Source: UBA1479 sp040218445
Lineage (GTDB): Bacteria > Pseudomonadota > Alphaproteobacteria > Rhodospirillales > Casp-alpha2
Reading direction: 5' to 3'
DNA length: 64,000 nt
NCBI GenBank assembly: GCA_040218445.1
Contig: JAVJRK010000016.1
Coordinates: 124,001-188,000, forward strand
The notes below the pieces were generated by a model, which worked only from the letters and a program-made list of their open reading frames with translations, did no database searches and had not been told where the DNA came from. Positions 7,838 to 16,957 of the stretch are shown here, piece after piece. A program made the position numbers and the translations under genes. The number at the start of each line of letters is the position of its first letter. The stretch's first letter is position 1.

Positions 7838-9304
7838 ATGAACATCACCGCCGCAAACGTTGTCAGGCCTACTGCCGTCGCCGGTGCCTTTTATCCGGGC
7901 ACAGCGCCAGAACTTCAGGCCATGCTCGCCCGCTGCTGGGACGACGCCAAGATCACCGTCGGCCCCGTGCCCAAGGCGATCATCGCCCCCCATGCGGGCT
8001 ATATCTATTCCGGCGGGGTCGCGGCCAGTGCCTATGCCCGGATCAAGCCGGCCCGGGCGCGCATCAGGCGGGTGATCCTGCTGGGCCCCTGCCACCGGGT
8101 CGCGGTCAATGGCCTGGCCCTTTCCGGCGCCGATGCGTTCGAGACCCCCCTGGGCCCGATCGAGATCGACAAGGACGCGGCGGCGCTGATCGCGGACCTG
8201 CCGCAGGTTCAGGTGTTCGATGCTACCCATGCCCAGGAACATTCCCTGGAAGTGCACCTGCCGTTCCTGAAGTCGGTGATCGACGAATTCAAGTTGCTGC
8301 CGATCGTGGTCGGACAGGCCGCCCCCGCCGATGTCGCCCAAGTGCTGGAAAAATTATGGGGCGGGGCGGAAACGCTGATCGTCCTCTCGTCGGATCTGAG
8401 CCATTTTCTCGATTATGAAAACGCCCAAGCCATCGACGCTCGCACCTGCCAAGCGATCGAAAACCTGAACCCCGGCTCAATAGAACGCGACGGGGCCTGC
8501 GGCCGATTTCCCGTAGGCGGGCTGCTGGCCCTGGCCAAGGCGCGCGGCATGACGGTCGAGACCGTGGACATGCGCAATTCCGGCGACACGGCGGGCCCGC
8601 GCGACCGGGTCGTGGGCTATGGCTCCTGGCTGTTCATGGAGCCCGCCAACGCCAAGCCCGCAGATGGTGACGGCGAGGCCGATTTCGAAGCCCGCACAAA
8701 AACGCTTTTGACGCAACACGGCAACGCCTTGGTCCGTCTGGCGGCACAGTCCATCGAACAGGGCCTGAAAACCGGCAAGCCGTCATCGCCCGATCTGTCC
8801 GACGCGCCCCCGGAGCTGGCCGCACCCGGTGCGTGCTTCGTCACCCTGAAAAAGAATGGTCAGCTGCGCGGCTGCATCGGCTCGCCCGAGTCCCACCGCC
8901 CGCTGATCACCGACGTGGCCGTGAACGCGTTTTCCGCCGCGTTCCGTGACCCGCGCTTTCCCAAGCTGGAAGCGGCAGAGCTACCCGAGGTCACGCTTTC
9001 CATTTCCGTGCTCAGCCCACAGGCCCCCATGACGATCCGCAACGAAGCAGACCTGCTGGCCCAGCTTCGCCCCGGCGTCGACGGGTTGGTCATCGCCGAC
9101 GGCGGCAAGCGGGCTTTGTTCCTGCCATCCGTCTGGGATCAATTGCCGGACAAACAGGTGTTTTTGGGCCATCTGAAACGCAAGGCCGGAATGGCGGCCG
9201 ATTATTGGTCCGAAAGCTTCCAGGCACGACGTTTCATCGCCGAAGAAGCGGCTTCTGCTGATTTGCCGCCCGGCCAGGCTTTATGGCGCTCCATCGGGGA
9301 CTAG
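7838..9304 (+). CDS. AmmeMemoRadiSam proteins B and A fused (Memo-AMMECR1)
   Basis: A 488-residue fusion. Residues 1-275 form a Memo domain, a dioxygenase-like fold, with APHAGY (H52), GPCH (C85, H86), EHSLEVHLPFL, SSDLSHF (H189) and DGACG (C221). These match the histidine and cysteine positions that bind metal in human MEMO1. Residues about 290-480 form an AMMECR1 domain with the highly conserved LRGCIGS and DPRFPKL blocks. The two parts are joined by a short acidic linker. Its divergent neighbour is the radical SAM enzyme of the same system. The three proteins co-occur widely in bacteria and archaea, but the reaction is not established. Confidence 0.92.
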   Translation: MNITAANVVRPTAVAGAFYPGTAPELQAMLARCWDDAKITVGPVPKAIIAPHAGYIYSGGVAASAYARIKPARARIRRVILLGPCHRVAVNGLALSGADAFETPLGPIEIDKDAAALIADLPQVQVFDATHAQEHSLEVHLPFLKSVIDEFKLLPIVVGQAAPADVAQVLEKLWGGAETLIVLSSDLSHFLDYENAQAIDARTCQAIENLNPGSIERDGACGRFPVGGLLALAKARGMTVETVDMRNSGDTAGPRDRVVGYGSWLFMEPANAKPADGDGEADFEARTKTLLTQHGNALVRLAAQSIEQGLKTGKPSSPDLSDAPPELAAPGACFVTLKKNGQLRGCIGSPESHRPLITDVAVNAFSAAFRDPRFPKLEAAELPEVTLSISVLSPQAPMTIRNEADLLAQLRPGVDGLVIADGGKRALFLPSVWDQLPDKQVFLGHLKRKAGMAADYWSESFQARRFIAEEAASADLPPGQALWRSIGD

Positions 9305-9399
9305 CGCCGCCGCATTGGTTGACTCTGCACCGCCCCCGGGCGACAAACCGGGATCGGGCCCACCGGTCCGCATTTCTTTTACAATCAGACACGCTGCAT

Positions 9400-10185
9400 A
9401 TGCTGAACATCGGACAAGACCTGCTTGAACAGGTGGCGGACATCGCCAAACGCGCGGGCAAGACGATCCTCACCGTTTATGAAACGGATTTCGACGTCGA
9501 CACCAAGGGCGATAAATCCCCAGTGACCCAGGCTGACCGCCTGGCCGAAGACCTGATTACCCAGGCCATCACCTCGGAAATCACCACTGATTATCCCATC
9601 GTCGGCGAGGAAGCCGCCGAGGCCGAGGGCCTGCGTCAGCCCAACAGCCCCGTGTTCTGGCTGGTCGATCCGCTGGACGGCACTAAGGAATTCATCAAAC
9701 GCAGCGGTGAATTCACGGTCAACATTGCGCTGATCGAAAACGGTGTCCCCATGCTGGGCGTGGTGCATTTGCCGGTGCTGGATGAAACCTTCCTGGCCGG
9801 CCCGCCGGGTGCCTTCAAACAAACGGGTGGCGGCCCCTTGATACCGATTGCATCCCGCAACGTCCCCGCAGCAGGCCTGACCGCCGTGGTCAGCCGGTCC
9901 CACGGGGCGGAAGAAGCAGACGCCTTTTTGGAACGCTACACCGTGGCCGAACGCATTGGGGCAGGAAGCTCGCTTAAATTCTGCCGGGTCGCCGAAGGGG
10001 CCGCCGACATCTATCCCCGGTTCGGCCGGACCATGGAATGGGACACGGCCGCCGGTCATGCCGTGGTGCGGTTCGCGGGCGGCGATGTCCGCACGACGGA
10101 TGGTGCTTCCCTGACCTACGGCAAGGACGGCCTGGACAATCCGCATTTCATCGTCACCGGCAAGGATATCAGTCTTGACGGATAA
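9400..10185 (+). CDS. cysQ: 3'(2'),5'-bisphosphate nucleotidase
   Basis: A 261-residue member of the inositol monophosphatase-like superfamily, best matching CysQ, which hydrolyses 3'-phosphoadenosine 5'-phosphate during sulfate assimilation. Visible metal-site motifs are GDKSPVTQADRLAE, the acidic IVGEEAAE, WLVDPLDGTKEFI and, near the end, EWDTAAGHAV. The ATG at 9400 gives the standard N terminus; translation from further upstream would begin inside the preceding gene. No clear ribosome site is visible. It overlaps the TTG start of the next gene by 11 bases, suggesting coupled translation. Confidence 0.9.
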   Translation: MLNIGQDLLEQVADIAKRAGKTILTVYETDFDVDTKGDKSPVTQADRLAEDLITQAITSEITTDYPIVGEEAAEAEGLRQPNSPVFWLVDPLDGTKEFIKRSGEFTVNIALIENGVPMLGVVHLPVLDETFLAGPPGAFKQTGGGPLIPIASRNVPAAGLTAVVSRSHGAEEADAFLERYTVAERIGAGSSLKFCRVAEGAADIYPRFGRTMEWDTAAGHAVVRFAGGDVRTTDGASLTYGKDGLDNPHFIVTGKDISLDG

Positions 10186-11158
10186 TGCCGCCAGCCTGAT
10201 CGCCGACGCGACCGACACCGCCGCGATGGAGAAAGCCGCGCAGGCACTGCGGGCCGGGCAGTTGGTCGCCTTTCCCACGGAAACCGTGTACGGCCTGGGC
10301 GCTGATGCCACCAACGACGATGCCTGTGCCGCGGTCTATGCCGCCAAGGACAGACCCGAATTCAATCCTCTGATCGTCCATGTGACGGACGCGGCCCATG
10401 CCGCCGATTACGTCACGGTCACGCCACTTGGAAAAATCCTGATGGATGCGTTCTGGCCAGGCCCCTTGACCATCGTGCAGCCCCGGCGGCCCGACTGCCG
10501 ATTATCGTTGCTGGTATCGGCGGGACTCGACACGGTCGCCATGCGCGCGCCGGACCATCCGGTCGGCCAGGCGTTATTGAAAGCAAGCGGTCTGCCCGTG
10601 GCCGCCCCCAGCGCCAACCGGTCGGGCCGCATCAGCCCAACACAAGCACAGCATGTCGCGGCTTCCCTGCCGGGGCCGAACCAAGGCGGGCCGCATCTTA
10701 TTTTGGACGGTGGGGCCTGCCCGGTGGGCCTGGAATCCACGGTGGTCGATGCCACCGGAGACCGCGCAGTGATCCTACGCCCGGGGGGCCTTGCCCGCGA
10801 AGACCTGGAAGCGGTCTGCGGGCCGGTTGCGGAAAGCCATGAAATCGGCCCGGACGGCCCGCGTTCACCAGGCATGCTCGCGCGTCATTACGCCCCCGGA
10901 AAGCCGCTGCGCCTGAACGCCGATGCTGCCGTGGAAGGCGAGGCTTTGCTCGGCTTCGGCCCAGACGCGCCCGAAGGCTCCCTTAACCTCAGCCCTACGG
11001 GCAACACCACTGAAGCGGCAGCACACCTGTTTTCCATGCTGCACGAACTGGACGGTGGTCCGGCCGCCGCCATCGCCGTCATGCCGATCCCCGATACGGG
11101 CCTGGGCCGCGCCATCAACGACCGCCTGATCCGCGCCGCCCGGACAGAGGATGCATGA
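10175..11158 (+). CDS. L-threonylcarbamoyladenylate synthase (Sua5/YrdC family)
   Basis: A 327-residue Sua5-type enzyme making threonylcarbamoyl-AMP for the universal t6A37 tRNA modification. The N-terminal YrdC domain shows PTETVYGLGADA, AAKDRPEFNPLIVHV, and AAPSANRSGRISPTQA. The extra C-terminal region from about residue 220 (SPGMLARHYAPGKPL onward) is the Sua5-specific domain, which distinguishes it from short TsaC. The start is a TTG within cysQ, with AAGGA about eight bases upstream; the first downstream ATG would cut into the conserved N terminus only slightly and cannot be excluded. It overlaps the exonuclease start by ATGA. Confidence 0.9.
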   Translation: MTDNAASLIADATDTAAMEKAAQALRAGQLVAFPTETVYGLGADATNDDACAAVYAAKDRPEFNPLIVHVTDAAHAADYVTVTPLGKILMDAFWPGPLTIVQPRRPDCRLSLLVSAGLDTVAMRAPDHPVGQALLKASGLPVAAPSANRSGRISPTQAQHVAASLPGPNQGGPHLILDGGACPVGLESTVVDATGDRAVILRPGGLAREDLEAVCGPVAESHEIGPDGPRSPGMLARHYAPGKPLRLNADAAVEGEALLGFGPDAPEGSLNLSPTGNTTEAAAHLFSMLHELDGGPAAAIAVMPIPDTGLGRAINDRLIRAARTEDA

Positions 11159-11736
11159 CCGTGAAAGGGGACGATCTGGCCATCATCGTCATGGATTTGG
11201 AATGGACCGCCTGGGACGGCGCATTTCAACGCCGTTGGTCCGCACCGGGCGAGGAAATGGAAATCGTTCAAATAGGCGCCGTCAAATTGGCAGACACGCC
11301 GAACCTGGAAGAATTAGACGCCTTCGAGGTTTTGGTCCGTCCGCGCATCAATCCCAAATTGGACAGCTACTTCACGAATTTGACGGGGATCACGCAGGAC
11401 TGCCTGAACCGTGAAGCCATGGACCTGAAACCGGCACTTGCCCAATTCGCCGAATTCACGGGCCCCGCGACGGATTTCCTCGGCTTTGGGGATGAATTGA
11501 GCCACATCGTGCATAACTGCCAGCTTTATGGGATGAAAAATCCCCTGGCCCATTGCCGGTGCGGTGATGTGCGCCCGCAGGTCATGGCGATGGCAGGCTT
11601 GACCAAGGTTCCCAATTCGTCGGATCTGCCCGACATTCTCGATTTCGAGCCGCCGGGCGTCATGCACCAGGGCCTCGCGGACAGCCGCTGCGTTGCAGAG
11701 GCTCTCCGCCGGGCCCGGGTGAAGGGACAGTTCTAA
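11155..11736 (+). CDS. DEDDh-type 3'-5' exonuclease domain protein
   Basis: A 193-residue single-domain exonuclease of the DnaQ-like DEDDh superfamily. Motif I is the D-x-E of VMDLEWTAWD near residue 14, and motif III is HQGLADSRCVAEAL near residue 175, with the H-x4-D spacing of the DEDDh class. The overall form resembles ERI-1/KapD-like RNA or DNA 3'-5' exonucleases. The closest substrate cannot be told. It starts with an ATGA overlap on the Sua5 gene, so the two are co-translated; the downstream MFS gene converges on it. Confidence 0.78.
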   Translation: MTVKGDDLAIIVMDLEWTAWDGAFQRRWSAPGEEMEIVQIGAVKLADTPNLEELDAFEVLVRPRINPKLDSYFTNLTGITQDCLNREAMDLKPALAQFAEFTGPATDFLGFGDELSHIVHNCQLYGMKNPLAHCRCGDVRPQVMAMAGLTKVPNSSDLPDILDFEPPGVMHQGLADSRCVAEALRRARVKGQF

Positions 11737-11757
11737 CGCCCTGAGTTATTCGGTCAG

Positions 11758-13083
11758 CTACTCGGCAGGTTGCGCCGCCGCTTCCGCTTCGGCCTTTTGC
11801 GTGAGGTGATCACGGGCAGGCAGGAAGAAGGTGACGCAGCTTTCAAATATAGCCAGCGCGCCCAACACCATGAACACCATGGTGAAGCCGCCTACCGTTG
11901 CATGCAGCCAGCCCGTCAGCGGCAAGGCTGCGGCACCAACCAGCAGTCCGACTAGGTACTTCAAGGCGAATACGCGCGAGCGGATTTCCTTGGACGTAAA
12001 TCGGGCGATGATGGTGTCGTGGATCGGAATGATCGAAAAGACAATGAACATCATCGCCGTGGCGCTACCCAACACGCCGATACCGTGAGCATAACCGACT
12101 AGGAAGATCAGCGGCGCTTGTAGTGCTACGGCGGTCAGGTAAATCGGTTTCAGCCGGTATTTGTCCAGCAAATGCCCCATGATTACCTGCGCGACGGAAG
12201 CGACCAGAAAAACGCCGAAGGTCCACATGCCGACCTCGGACAGGTTGACGGCAATCCCACCCAGGCGTTCGTCGAACAGCTTAGGCAGGGAATTGGTCGT
12301 CGAATTGAAGATCAGCATGCCGGGCGCGGAGGCCAGCAGGACAACGGCGATGGCCCGCTTCACCTCTGACACGGACGCACCAATGAATTTGTCCTTCTTG
12401 GCCAGAGGATGAGGTTCCGGGGCGTTGCTGGAAAACCACAGATAGGACGCGCCGATGACGATGGAGACAGCGCCGGGCAGGATGAAAGCTGCGCGCCAGC
12501 TGATCTGGTCGGCCAGATAGCCGGTGACCACGGCCGCGCAAGCCACGCCGACATTGCCCCAAACGCCGTTGATGCCCAACTCCCGGCCCAGCGATTTGGC
12601 GTTTTCCGCCACCATGGCGATGCCCACGGGGTGGTAGATGGCGGCGAACACACCGATAGCCAAAAGCCCCGCAGCCACCTGATAGGGGCCGTTCGCGAAC
12701 CCGGTGAGAACCGATGCTGTGCCGATACCGATGAAGAACACAGAGATCATGCCGTGTTTCGACCATTTGTCGCCGAGCCAGCCCGCCGGAATCGAAAACG
12801 CACCGAAGGCGATGAAGCTCGCCGTCGAGAGGGCCAAAAGAAAACCGTAAGATCCTTTTTCGGACAAACCGTCCGCCCATTCGGCGATCGATGTAACGGC
12901 CCCGCCTTCAAACGGAAGTATGCCAAGGAAATCTTTGATCGCCGTGCCGAACGTCAACTGGAATGCCGGATCGAGAGAAATCGACAGCACAGCCGTTGCG
13001 TAGATCAGCAAGAAAAAATGGTCCAGAAGGTGGCCAATATTCAAAAACAGGAACTGGACGCCGCGTCGGTCGAAATAATCCAT
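11758..13083 (-). CDS. Major facilitator superfamily transporter
   Basis: A 441-residue, roughly 12-segment MFS permease. Segments are easily seen, for example FLFLNIGHLLDHFFLLIYA, SFIAFGAFSIPAGWLGDKW and the AIYHPVGIAMVAENAKSLGRELGINGVWGN loop, which resembles fosmidomycin-resistance-like exporters. The soluble C-terminal tail is short and alanine-rich. It is transcribed divergently from an AraC-family regulator across a 222-base gap that holds a long inverted repeat, so that regulator probably controls it. Substrate unknown. Confidence 0.85.
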   Translation of the reverse strand: MDYFDRRGVQFLFLNIGHLLDHFFLLIYATAVLSISLDPAFQLTFGTAIKDFLGILPFEGGAVTSIAEWADGLSEKGSYGFLLALSTASFIAFGAFSIPAGWLGDKWSKHGMISVFFIGIGTASVLTGFANGPYQVAAGLLAIGVFAAIYHPVGIAMVAENAKSLGRELGINGVWGNVGVACAAVVTGYLADQISWRAAFILPGAVSIVIGASYLWFSSNAPEPHPLAKKDKFIGASVSEVKRAIAVVLLASAPGMLIFNSTTNSLPKLFDERLGGIAVNLSEVGMWTFGVFLVASVAQVIMGHLLDKYRLKPIYLTAVALQAPLIFLVGYAHGIGVLGSATAMMFIVFSIIPIHDTIIARFTSKEIRSRVFALKYLVGLLVGAAALPLTGWLHATVGGFTMVFMVLGALAIFESCVTFFLPARDHLTQKAEAEAAAQPAE

Positions 13084-13160
13084 ATCAGTCTCGGTTCAGC
13101 CTTGGATGTTTATTGTGAGGATGTTTGTTCCGGAGAAGTCTGTTGGGTAAGAACGAAAAA

Positions 13161-13209
13161 GTGACCCCATTCCCACCGGCTGTGGGGCCCCTTGTGGGAA
13201 CAAGGTCAC
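13161..13209. promoter_or_regulatory. 49-base interrupted inverted repeat between MFS and AraC genes
   Basis: GTGACC-CCA-TTCCCAC (13161-13176) is mirrored by GTGGGAA-CAA-GGTCAC (13194-13209), with both arm pairs perfect and the three-base spacers equal. The 17-base centre includes GGGGCCCC. It lies about 78 bases upstream of the MFS start and 97 bases upstream of the AraC start, a good position for a shared operator. Confidence 0.6.
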
Positions 13210-13305
13210 CCTGAAGATGTAAAACCATGACGGCTCGACAGTCTTTCGGCATTCTGTCATTTTGTATCGAGAAATTGACAATCAAGACACCATCGCGAGG
13301 TCTTC

Positions 13306-14127
13306 ATGGACGGTACCCTTTTAACGAAGTCAGGCGGACCGACCCGCGAAAGAACCCATTTGGACAACGTCGAACGGGTCCAGGCGCTGCAGGACATCCC
13401 CCGTCCGGTCGTTGCCGCGGCAACGGACTACCCGGCCGGACAGGCGACGCGCTGGCATTCCCATCCGCGGGCACAGCTGGTTTACGGCATTTCCGGCGTG
13501 ATGGCCGTGACGACGGATGACGGTGTTTGGGTCGTCCCGCCGGAACGTGCGGTCTGGGTGCCCGGCGGCATGCCCCATCGGGTCGATTTCCCGACCCAGG
13601 TCAAGATGCGGAGCCTTTGGGTCTGCCCCGATGCGGCCGTCAATCTGCCCCGTGCCTGCAGCGTCGTCACCGTCTCTCCTCTGCTGCGGGAATTGATCCG
13701 CACCGCTGTCGACTTGCCGGCCGAATACGATGCCGATGGACCGGCCGCCCGCATCATGGCGGTGATTCTGGATCAGTTGGAAGTGCTCGACCAAGCCCCC
13801 CTGCACCTGCCCTGGCCGGAAGACCCGCGCCTTGTCCGCATCGCCCAGGCCCTGATCGATGACCCGTCCCTGGACGACGGTCTGGAAGATTGGGCCAAGA
13901 CCGCCGGTGCCAGTGCACGCACCCTGGCACGCCTGTTCGTCAAGGAAACGGGCACCACGTTCGGTGCCTGGCGGCAACAAGCCCGGCTTCTCAAGGCGCT
14001 GGAACTTCTCGCCGCCGGACAGGCCGTGACGGCAACCGCCCTGGACCTGGGCTATGACAGCCCATCGGCCTTCATCGCCATGTTCAAAAAGGCTTTGGGG
14101 GTGTCGCCCGGGCGTTATTTCAGATAA
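13306..14127 (+). CDS. AraC-family transcriptional regulator with cupin domain
   Basis: A 273-residue regulator. The N-terminal part is a cupin sensor with TRWHSHPRAQLVYGISG and VPPERAVWVPGGMPHRV, including three histidines able to bind a metal or small ligand. The C-terminal third has two helix-turn-helix motifs ending in DLGYDSPSAFIAMFKKALGVSPGRYFR, the AraC signature. The layout resembles NimR of enterobacteria, which also lies divergent to an MFS exporter. GAGG lies five bases before the ATG. Likely regulates the divergent MFS gene and itself through the inverted repeat at 13161-13209. Confidence 0.88.
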   Translation: MDGTLLTKSGGPTRERTHLDNVERVQALQDIPRPVVAAATDYPAGQATRWHSHPRAQLVYGISGVMAVTTDDGVWVVPPERAVWVPGGMPHRVDFPTQVKMRSLWVCPDAAVNLPRACSVVTVSPLLRELIRTAVDLPAEYDADGPAARIMAVILDQLEVLDQAPLHLPWPEDPRLVRIAQALIDDPSLDDGLEDWAKTAGASARTLARLFVKETGTTFGAWRQQARLLKALELLAAGQAVTATALDLGYDSPSAFIAMFKKALGVSPGRYFR

Positions 14128-14269
14128 CGCAAGCACCGTTGCGAGAACAGGCAAGCGGACGTAAACTTTCGGCTTCTTAACGCCGGGGTATCGCAGTCTC
14201 CCGGCCACGCCAAGGCGCCGATCAGCCCAAGCACTGCTCAGCCCTCCCCATAGGAGAGAGGATTGAGCC

Positions 14270-14608
14270 ATGGACGGATCGCTTCCGAACATTTCCCCCA
14301 AAGACCTGAACAGCCTAATCGGCACCGCCGCCTGCCCGATCATCATCGACGTACGCAAACGCCCCGCCTTCGATGCGGCCAAAATCATGATCGCCACCGC
14401 GGCTTGGCGGGATTATCAGCGTGCAGTTGAATGGGCCGCCGACCTGCCGCAGGACAAGGACGTCGTCGTCTATTGCGTGCATGGGCACGAAGTCAGCCAG
14501 GGTGCGGCCGCCGTCCTGCAATCCAAGGGGCTCCGCGTTCGCTATCTGGCGGGCGGGATCGAAGCGTTCGAGGAAGCCGGTGGAAAGTTGATGTCCCGCG
14601 CGGGCTGA
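14270..14608 (+). CDS. Rhodanese-like domain protein
   Basis: A 112-residue single-domain rhodanese. The active-site loop is CVHGHEVS with the persulfide-forming cysteine at C69, preceded by IIIDVRKRPAF, the usual first strand and DVR motif. The CVHGHEV loop is the form often met near chromate-resistance genes, and a ChrA-type transporter lies 3.8 kb downstream. A strong ribosome site (GGAGAGAGG) precedes the ATG. It probably moves sulfane sulfur in the cytosol; the acceptor is unknown. Confidence 0.85.
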   Translation: MDGSLPNISPKDLNSLIGTAACPIIIDVRKRPAFDAAKIMIATAAWRDYQRAVEWAADLPQDKDVVVYCVHGHEVSQGAAAVLQSKGLRVRYLAGGIEAFEEAGGKLMSRAG

Positions 14609-14609
14609 A

Positions 14610-15368
14610 CTAACCCAACATGCCGGAAAGCCCGTCCCATGTCAGCTTGATGCCGGTCAGGAACAGGAACACGTAACACACACCGAAGAACACGCCGTCC
14701 GACAATCGGCTTTGTCCCCAAAGCCCGATGCGAATGCCGACCGGCACCAAGGGTACCAGGACCAGCGACGTCAGCAGGACTTCTTGCGTGAACTGGCCCA
14801 GTTCCCAATAAGCCGGTGCCTTCATCAGGTTCACGGCCCAGAAGAACACGGCGAAGGTGCCCACATAGGCCCGCTTGGACAGCCCCCGGGGCAACAGATA
14901 AACCTGCACCGGGGGCGATCCGGCATGGGCGAAGAAACTGGTGAACCCGCCGCACGCTCCCCAGAACACACCGCGCCATCCGGGTGGGCGCTCGCCGTTG
15001 GCCTTGGGCCGCAGCGGCAGCCAATGATCCAGGGTAAAGAAGATTGCGATCAGGCCGACCATCAGGCGCGCGCCATCTTCGGTCATGAACTGGAACCCGG
15101 CCCAGCCGATCAAGGTGCCCACCGCCGCCCCCGGCAGCATGAACTTCAAATCACCGGCACTGAAATCCTTGCGGTAGACCCAGATATTAATGAAGTCGAT
15201 GGACATCAGCACCGGCAACATGATCGCGGCGGCAACCGGCACGGGCACGATCAAGGACATCATCGGCACGGCAACCAGCGCCAGCCCCGACCCGAAGCCG
15301 CCTTTGGAGATGCCGGCGATCAGGACGGCCGGCACCGCCAGAAAATAGAACAGAGGATCTTGGATCAT
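14610..15368 (-). CDS. TauE/SafE-family sulfite/organosulfonate exporter
   Basis: A 252-residue integral membrane protein of the TauE/SafE (DUF81) family. The first segment reads FYFLAVPAVLIAGISKGGFGSG, the repeated family motif, and about eight membrane segments follow. Members are proposed exporters of sulfite, sulfoacetate or similar anions. Its ATG is one base after the stop of the upstream MFS gene (TGATATG on the minus strand) with no ribosome site of its own, so it is almost surely translationally coupled. It converges on the rhodanese with a one-base gap. Confidence 0.85.
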   Translation of the reverse strand: MIQDPLFYFLAVPAVLIAGISKGGFGSGLALVAVPMMSLIVPVPVAAAIMLPVLMSIDFINIWVYRKDFSAGDLKFMLPGAAVGTLIGWAGFQFMTEDGARLMVGLIAIFFTLDHWLPLRPKANGERPPGWRGVFWGACGGFTSFFAHAGSPPVQVYLLPRGLSKRAYVGTFAVFFWAVNLMKAPAYWELGQFTQEVLLTSLVLVPLVPVGIRIGLWGQSRLSDGVFFGVCYVFLFLTGIKLTWDGLSGMLG

Positions 15369-15369
15369 A

Positions 15370-16938
15370 TCAGGGGGAGGGTCCGTCGGTGGAAGGAGAC
15401 ACGGTGGGCGGCGTTGCCGGGCTGTCGGGCGGGTCGTCCTTGCGGCGACGGCGACGGGCACCGACGTTTCGGAACAACAGTTCCATGGGATAGGTTGCGG
15501 CCGCGCGCAGCCCCGCAACGGACGTCAGGTTGCGCATCCCCTGCCGGGCAGAAGCCATCAGTTCTTCCAGCACGATATCTTCCTCGACCTCGCCGACCTC
15601 TTTCACTTGGCGCAAACGGTTGAGCGAAAGAAAGCCCAGGATCGCGGCCAGGCCGAAGAAGAAGTCCCAATGGCGCAGATTGATGGCCTGGAACACATGA
15701 CGAGTTTCGGGTTCGGTCCAGCGCAGGATCAAGGTCAGTTCCCGGTCCATGAACCAATCGGCAAACAAACCGCCGAATACGGGAGCGACGCCCGCGCAGA
15801 CTGCCGTCACCAACGACGACACGGAAAGATAGGCCGCCGCCCCGCCGCGAGGAGCCAGCTTCAAACCGATGTTACCCGATGCCAGGGTAACCCCGGCCGT
15901 CGATACGCCCGTCAGGATATGGATGACGATCAACAGCGGAATGGTCAGCACATGTTTTTCCGGCAGGGTCGTGAAGGTCCAAAGAAAGATCGACAGCACG
16001 AACAGGGGCGCCGCGACGGTCAGCACACCTTTGTTGGAAAACCGGTCCGCGATCCGCCCCCACGTCTTCATCACGGCGAAATTGGCTGCCTGGCTGACGA
16101 TCAGCAGAACCGTGACCATGGTGACGCTGAGCCCCAGACGCCTGTAGAGGTAGACCGTGAAAAACGGCGCTGCCAGATTGATCGCGAAATTCCACGAACC
16201 CAAAAAAATGATGAGGTTGCGGAAATTCACGTCCTTGAGCGGTTGCGCCAAGCGCTCCGGCAAGGGCAGGTGCCGTTCCGCCGATGGCATGGCGGGCTCG
16301 GGGATGCGGACCATGCAGTACACGCTGATGCCTCCGCAGATGAACGCCAGCGTCAAAAGAACGGAATAGCCATGAGCCTTCCAATCGGGCAGCAGGCGCG
16401 CCCATTCATCGACGAAGATGCCGGCGGCAAGGCTGACCGCCATGCCCATTCCAGTCATCCACATCAGCCGGTTCGCGAAAAATGATCCCATGCGATGTTC
16501 GGGCACCAGATCACGAATCCAGGAATTGAACGAACAGCCGACGAAGGCACCCAGGGTGTAACGCAGGGTCAGCCCGACCAGCAGCAGGGCCAGTCCAGCC
16601 TCTTTCGACGGCATGAAGACCGCCGCCGCCATGACCAGCAGCATGGGCCGGCTCGCCGCACCGAAGATGACGGCCAGGAACCGCCGGCGGCGAACTTTCT
16701 CGACCACCTGCACGGCGGGCAGCAAGGCAAGCTGTCCCAGATTGGGCAGAGCGGCGAGCAGCCCGATGGCAAGGTTCGATGCATCAAGGTACAGGGCATA
16801 GGCGACCAGGATGGGGCCAAGCGCCAGCGTCTCCATCCCCTGGGACCAAATGCCGTTACGCAACAGCCATTTCAGGCCGGTTTCGACCTCGGCCTCGTTG
16901 AGGGTGTCGGAGGGCGCCAGGCGCTCAGCGATGGACAT
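15370..16938 (-). CDS. Major facilitator superfamily transporter with basic C-terminal tail
   Basis: A 522-residue MFS permease with about 12 membrane segments, including YALYLDASNLAIGLLAALPNLGQLALLP and FSNKGVLTVAAPLFVLSIFLW. After the last segment a cytosolic tail of some 85 residues runs from an acidic VEEDIVLEEL stretch through a basic RRRRRK cluster into a proline/serine-rich end, longer than most MFS tails. It lies between the ArsC-like gene (19-base gap) and the TauE gene (coupled), forming a three-gene unit. Substrate unknown. Confidence 0.82.
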   Translation of the reverse strand: MSIAERLAPSDTLNEAEVETGLKWLLRNGIWSQGMETLALGPILVAYALYLDASNLAIGLLAALPNLGQLALLPAVQVVEKVRRRRFLAVIFGAASRPMLLVMAAAVFMPSKEAGLALLLVGLTLRYTLGAFVGCSFNSWIRDLVPEHRMGSFFANRLMWMTGMGMAVSLAAGIFVDEWARLLPDWKAHGYSVLLTLAFICGGISVYCMVRIPEPAMPSAERHLPLPERLAQPLKDVNFRNLIIFLGSWNFAINLAAPFFTVYLYRRLGLSVTMVTVLLIVSQAANFAVMKTWGRIADRFSNKGVLTVAAPLFVLSIFLWTFTTLPEKHVLTIPLLIVIHILTGVSTAGVTLASGNIGLKLAPRGGAAAYLSVSSLVTAVCAGVAPVFGGLFADWFMDRELTLILRWTEPETRHVFQAINLRHWDFFFGLAAILGFLSLNRLRQVKEVGEVEEDIVLEELMASARQGMRNLTSVAGLRAAATYPMELLFRNVGARRRRRKDDPPDSPATPPTVSPSTDGPSP

Positions 16939-16957
16939 GCCCTGCTCCGTCCGGCCT

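Noticed and set aside
13085..13285. A 66-codon open frame on the minus strand in the MFS/AraC gap
   Set aside because: No ribosome site, no family resemblance, and it runs across the inverted repeat; more likely a chance frame in a regulatory gap.
14128..14143. CGCAA/TTGCG hairpin after the AraC stop as a terminator
   Set aside because: Five pairs and no T-run; too weak to call.
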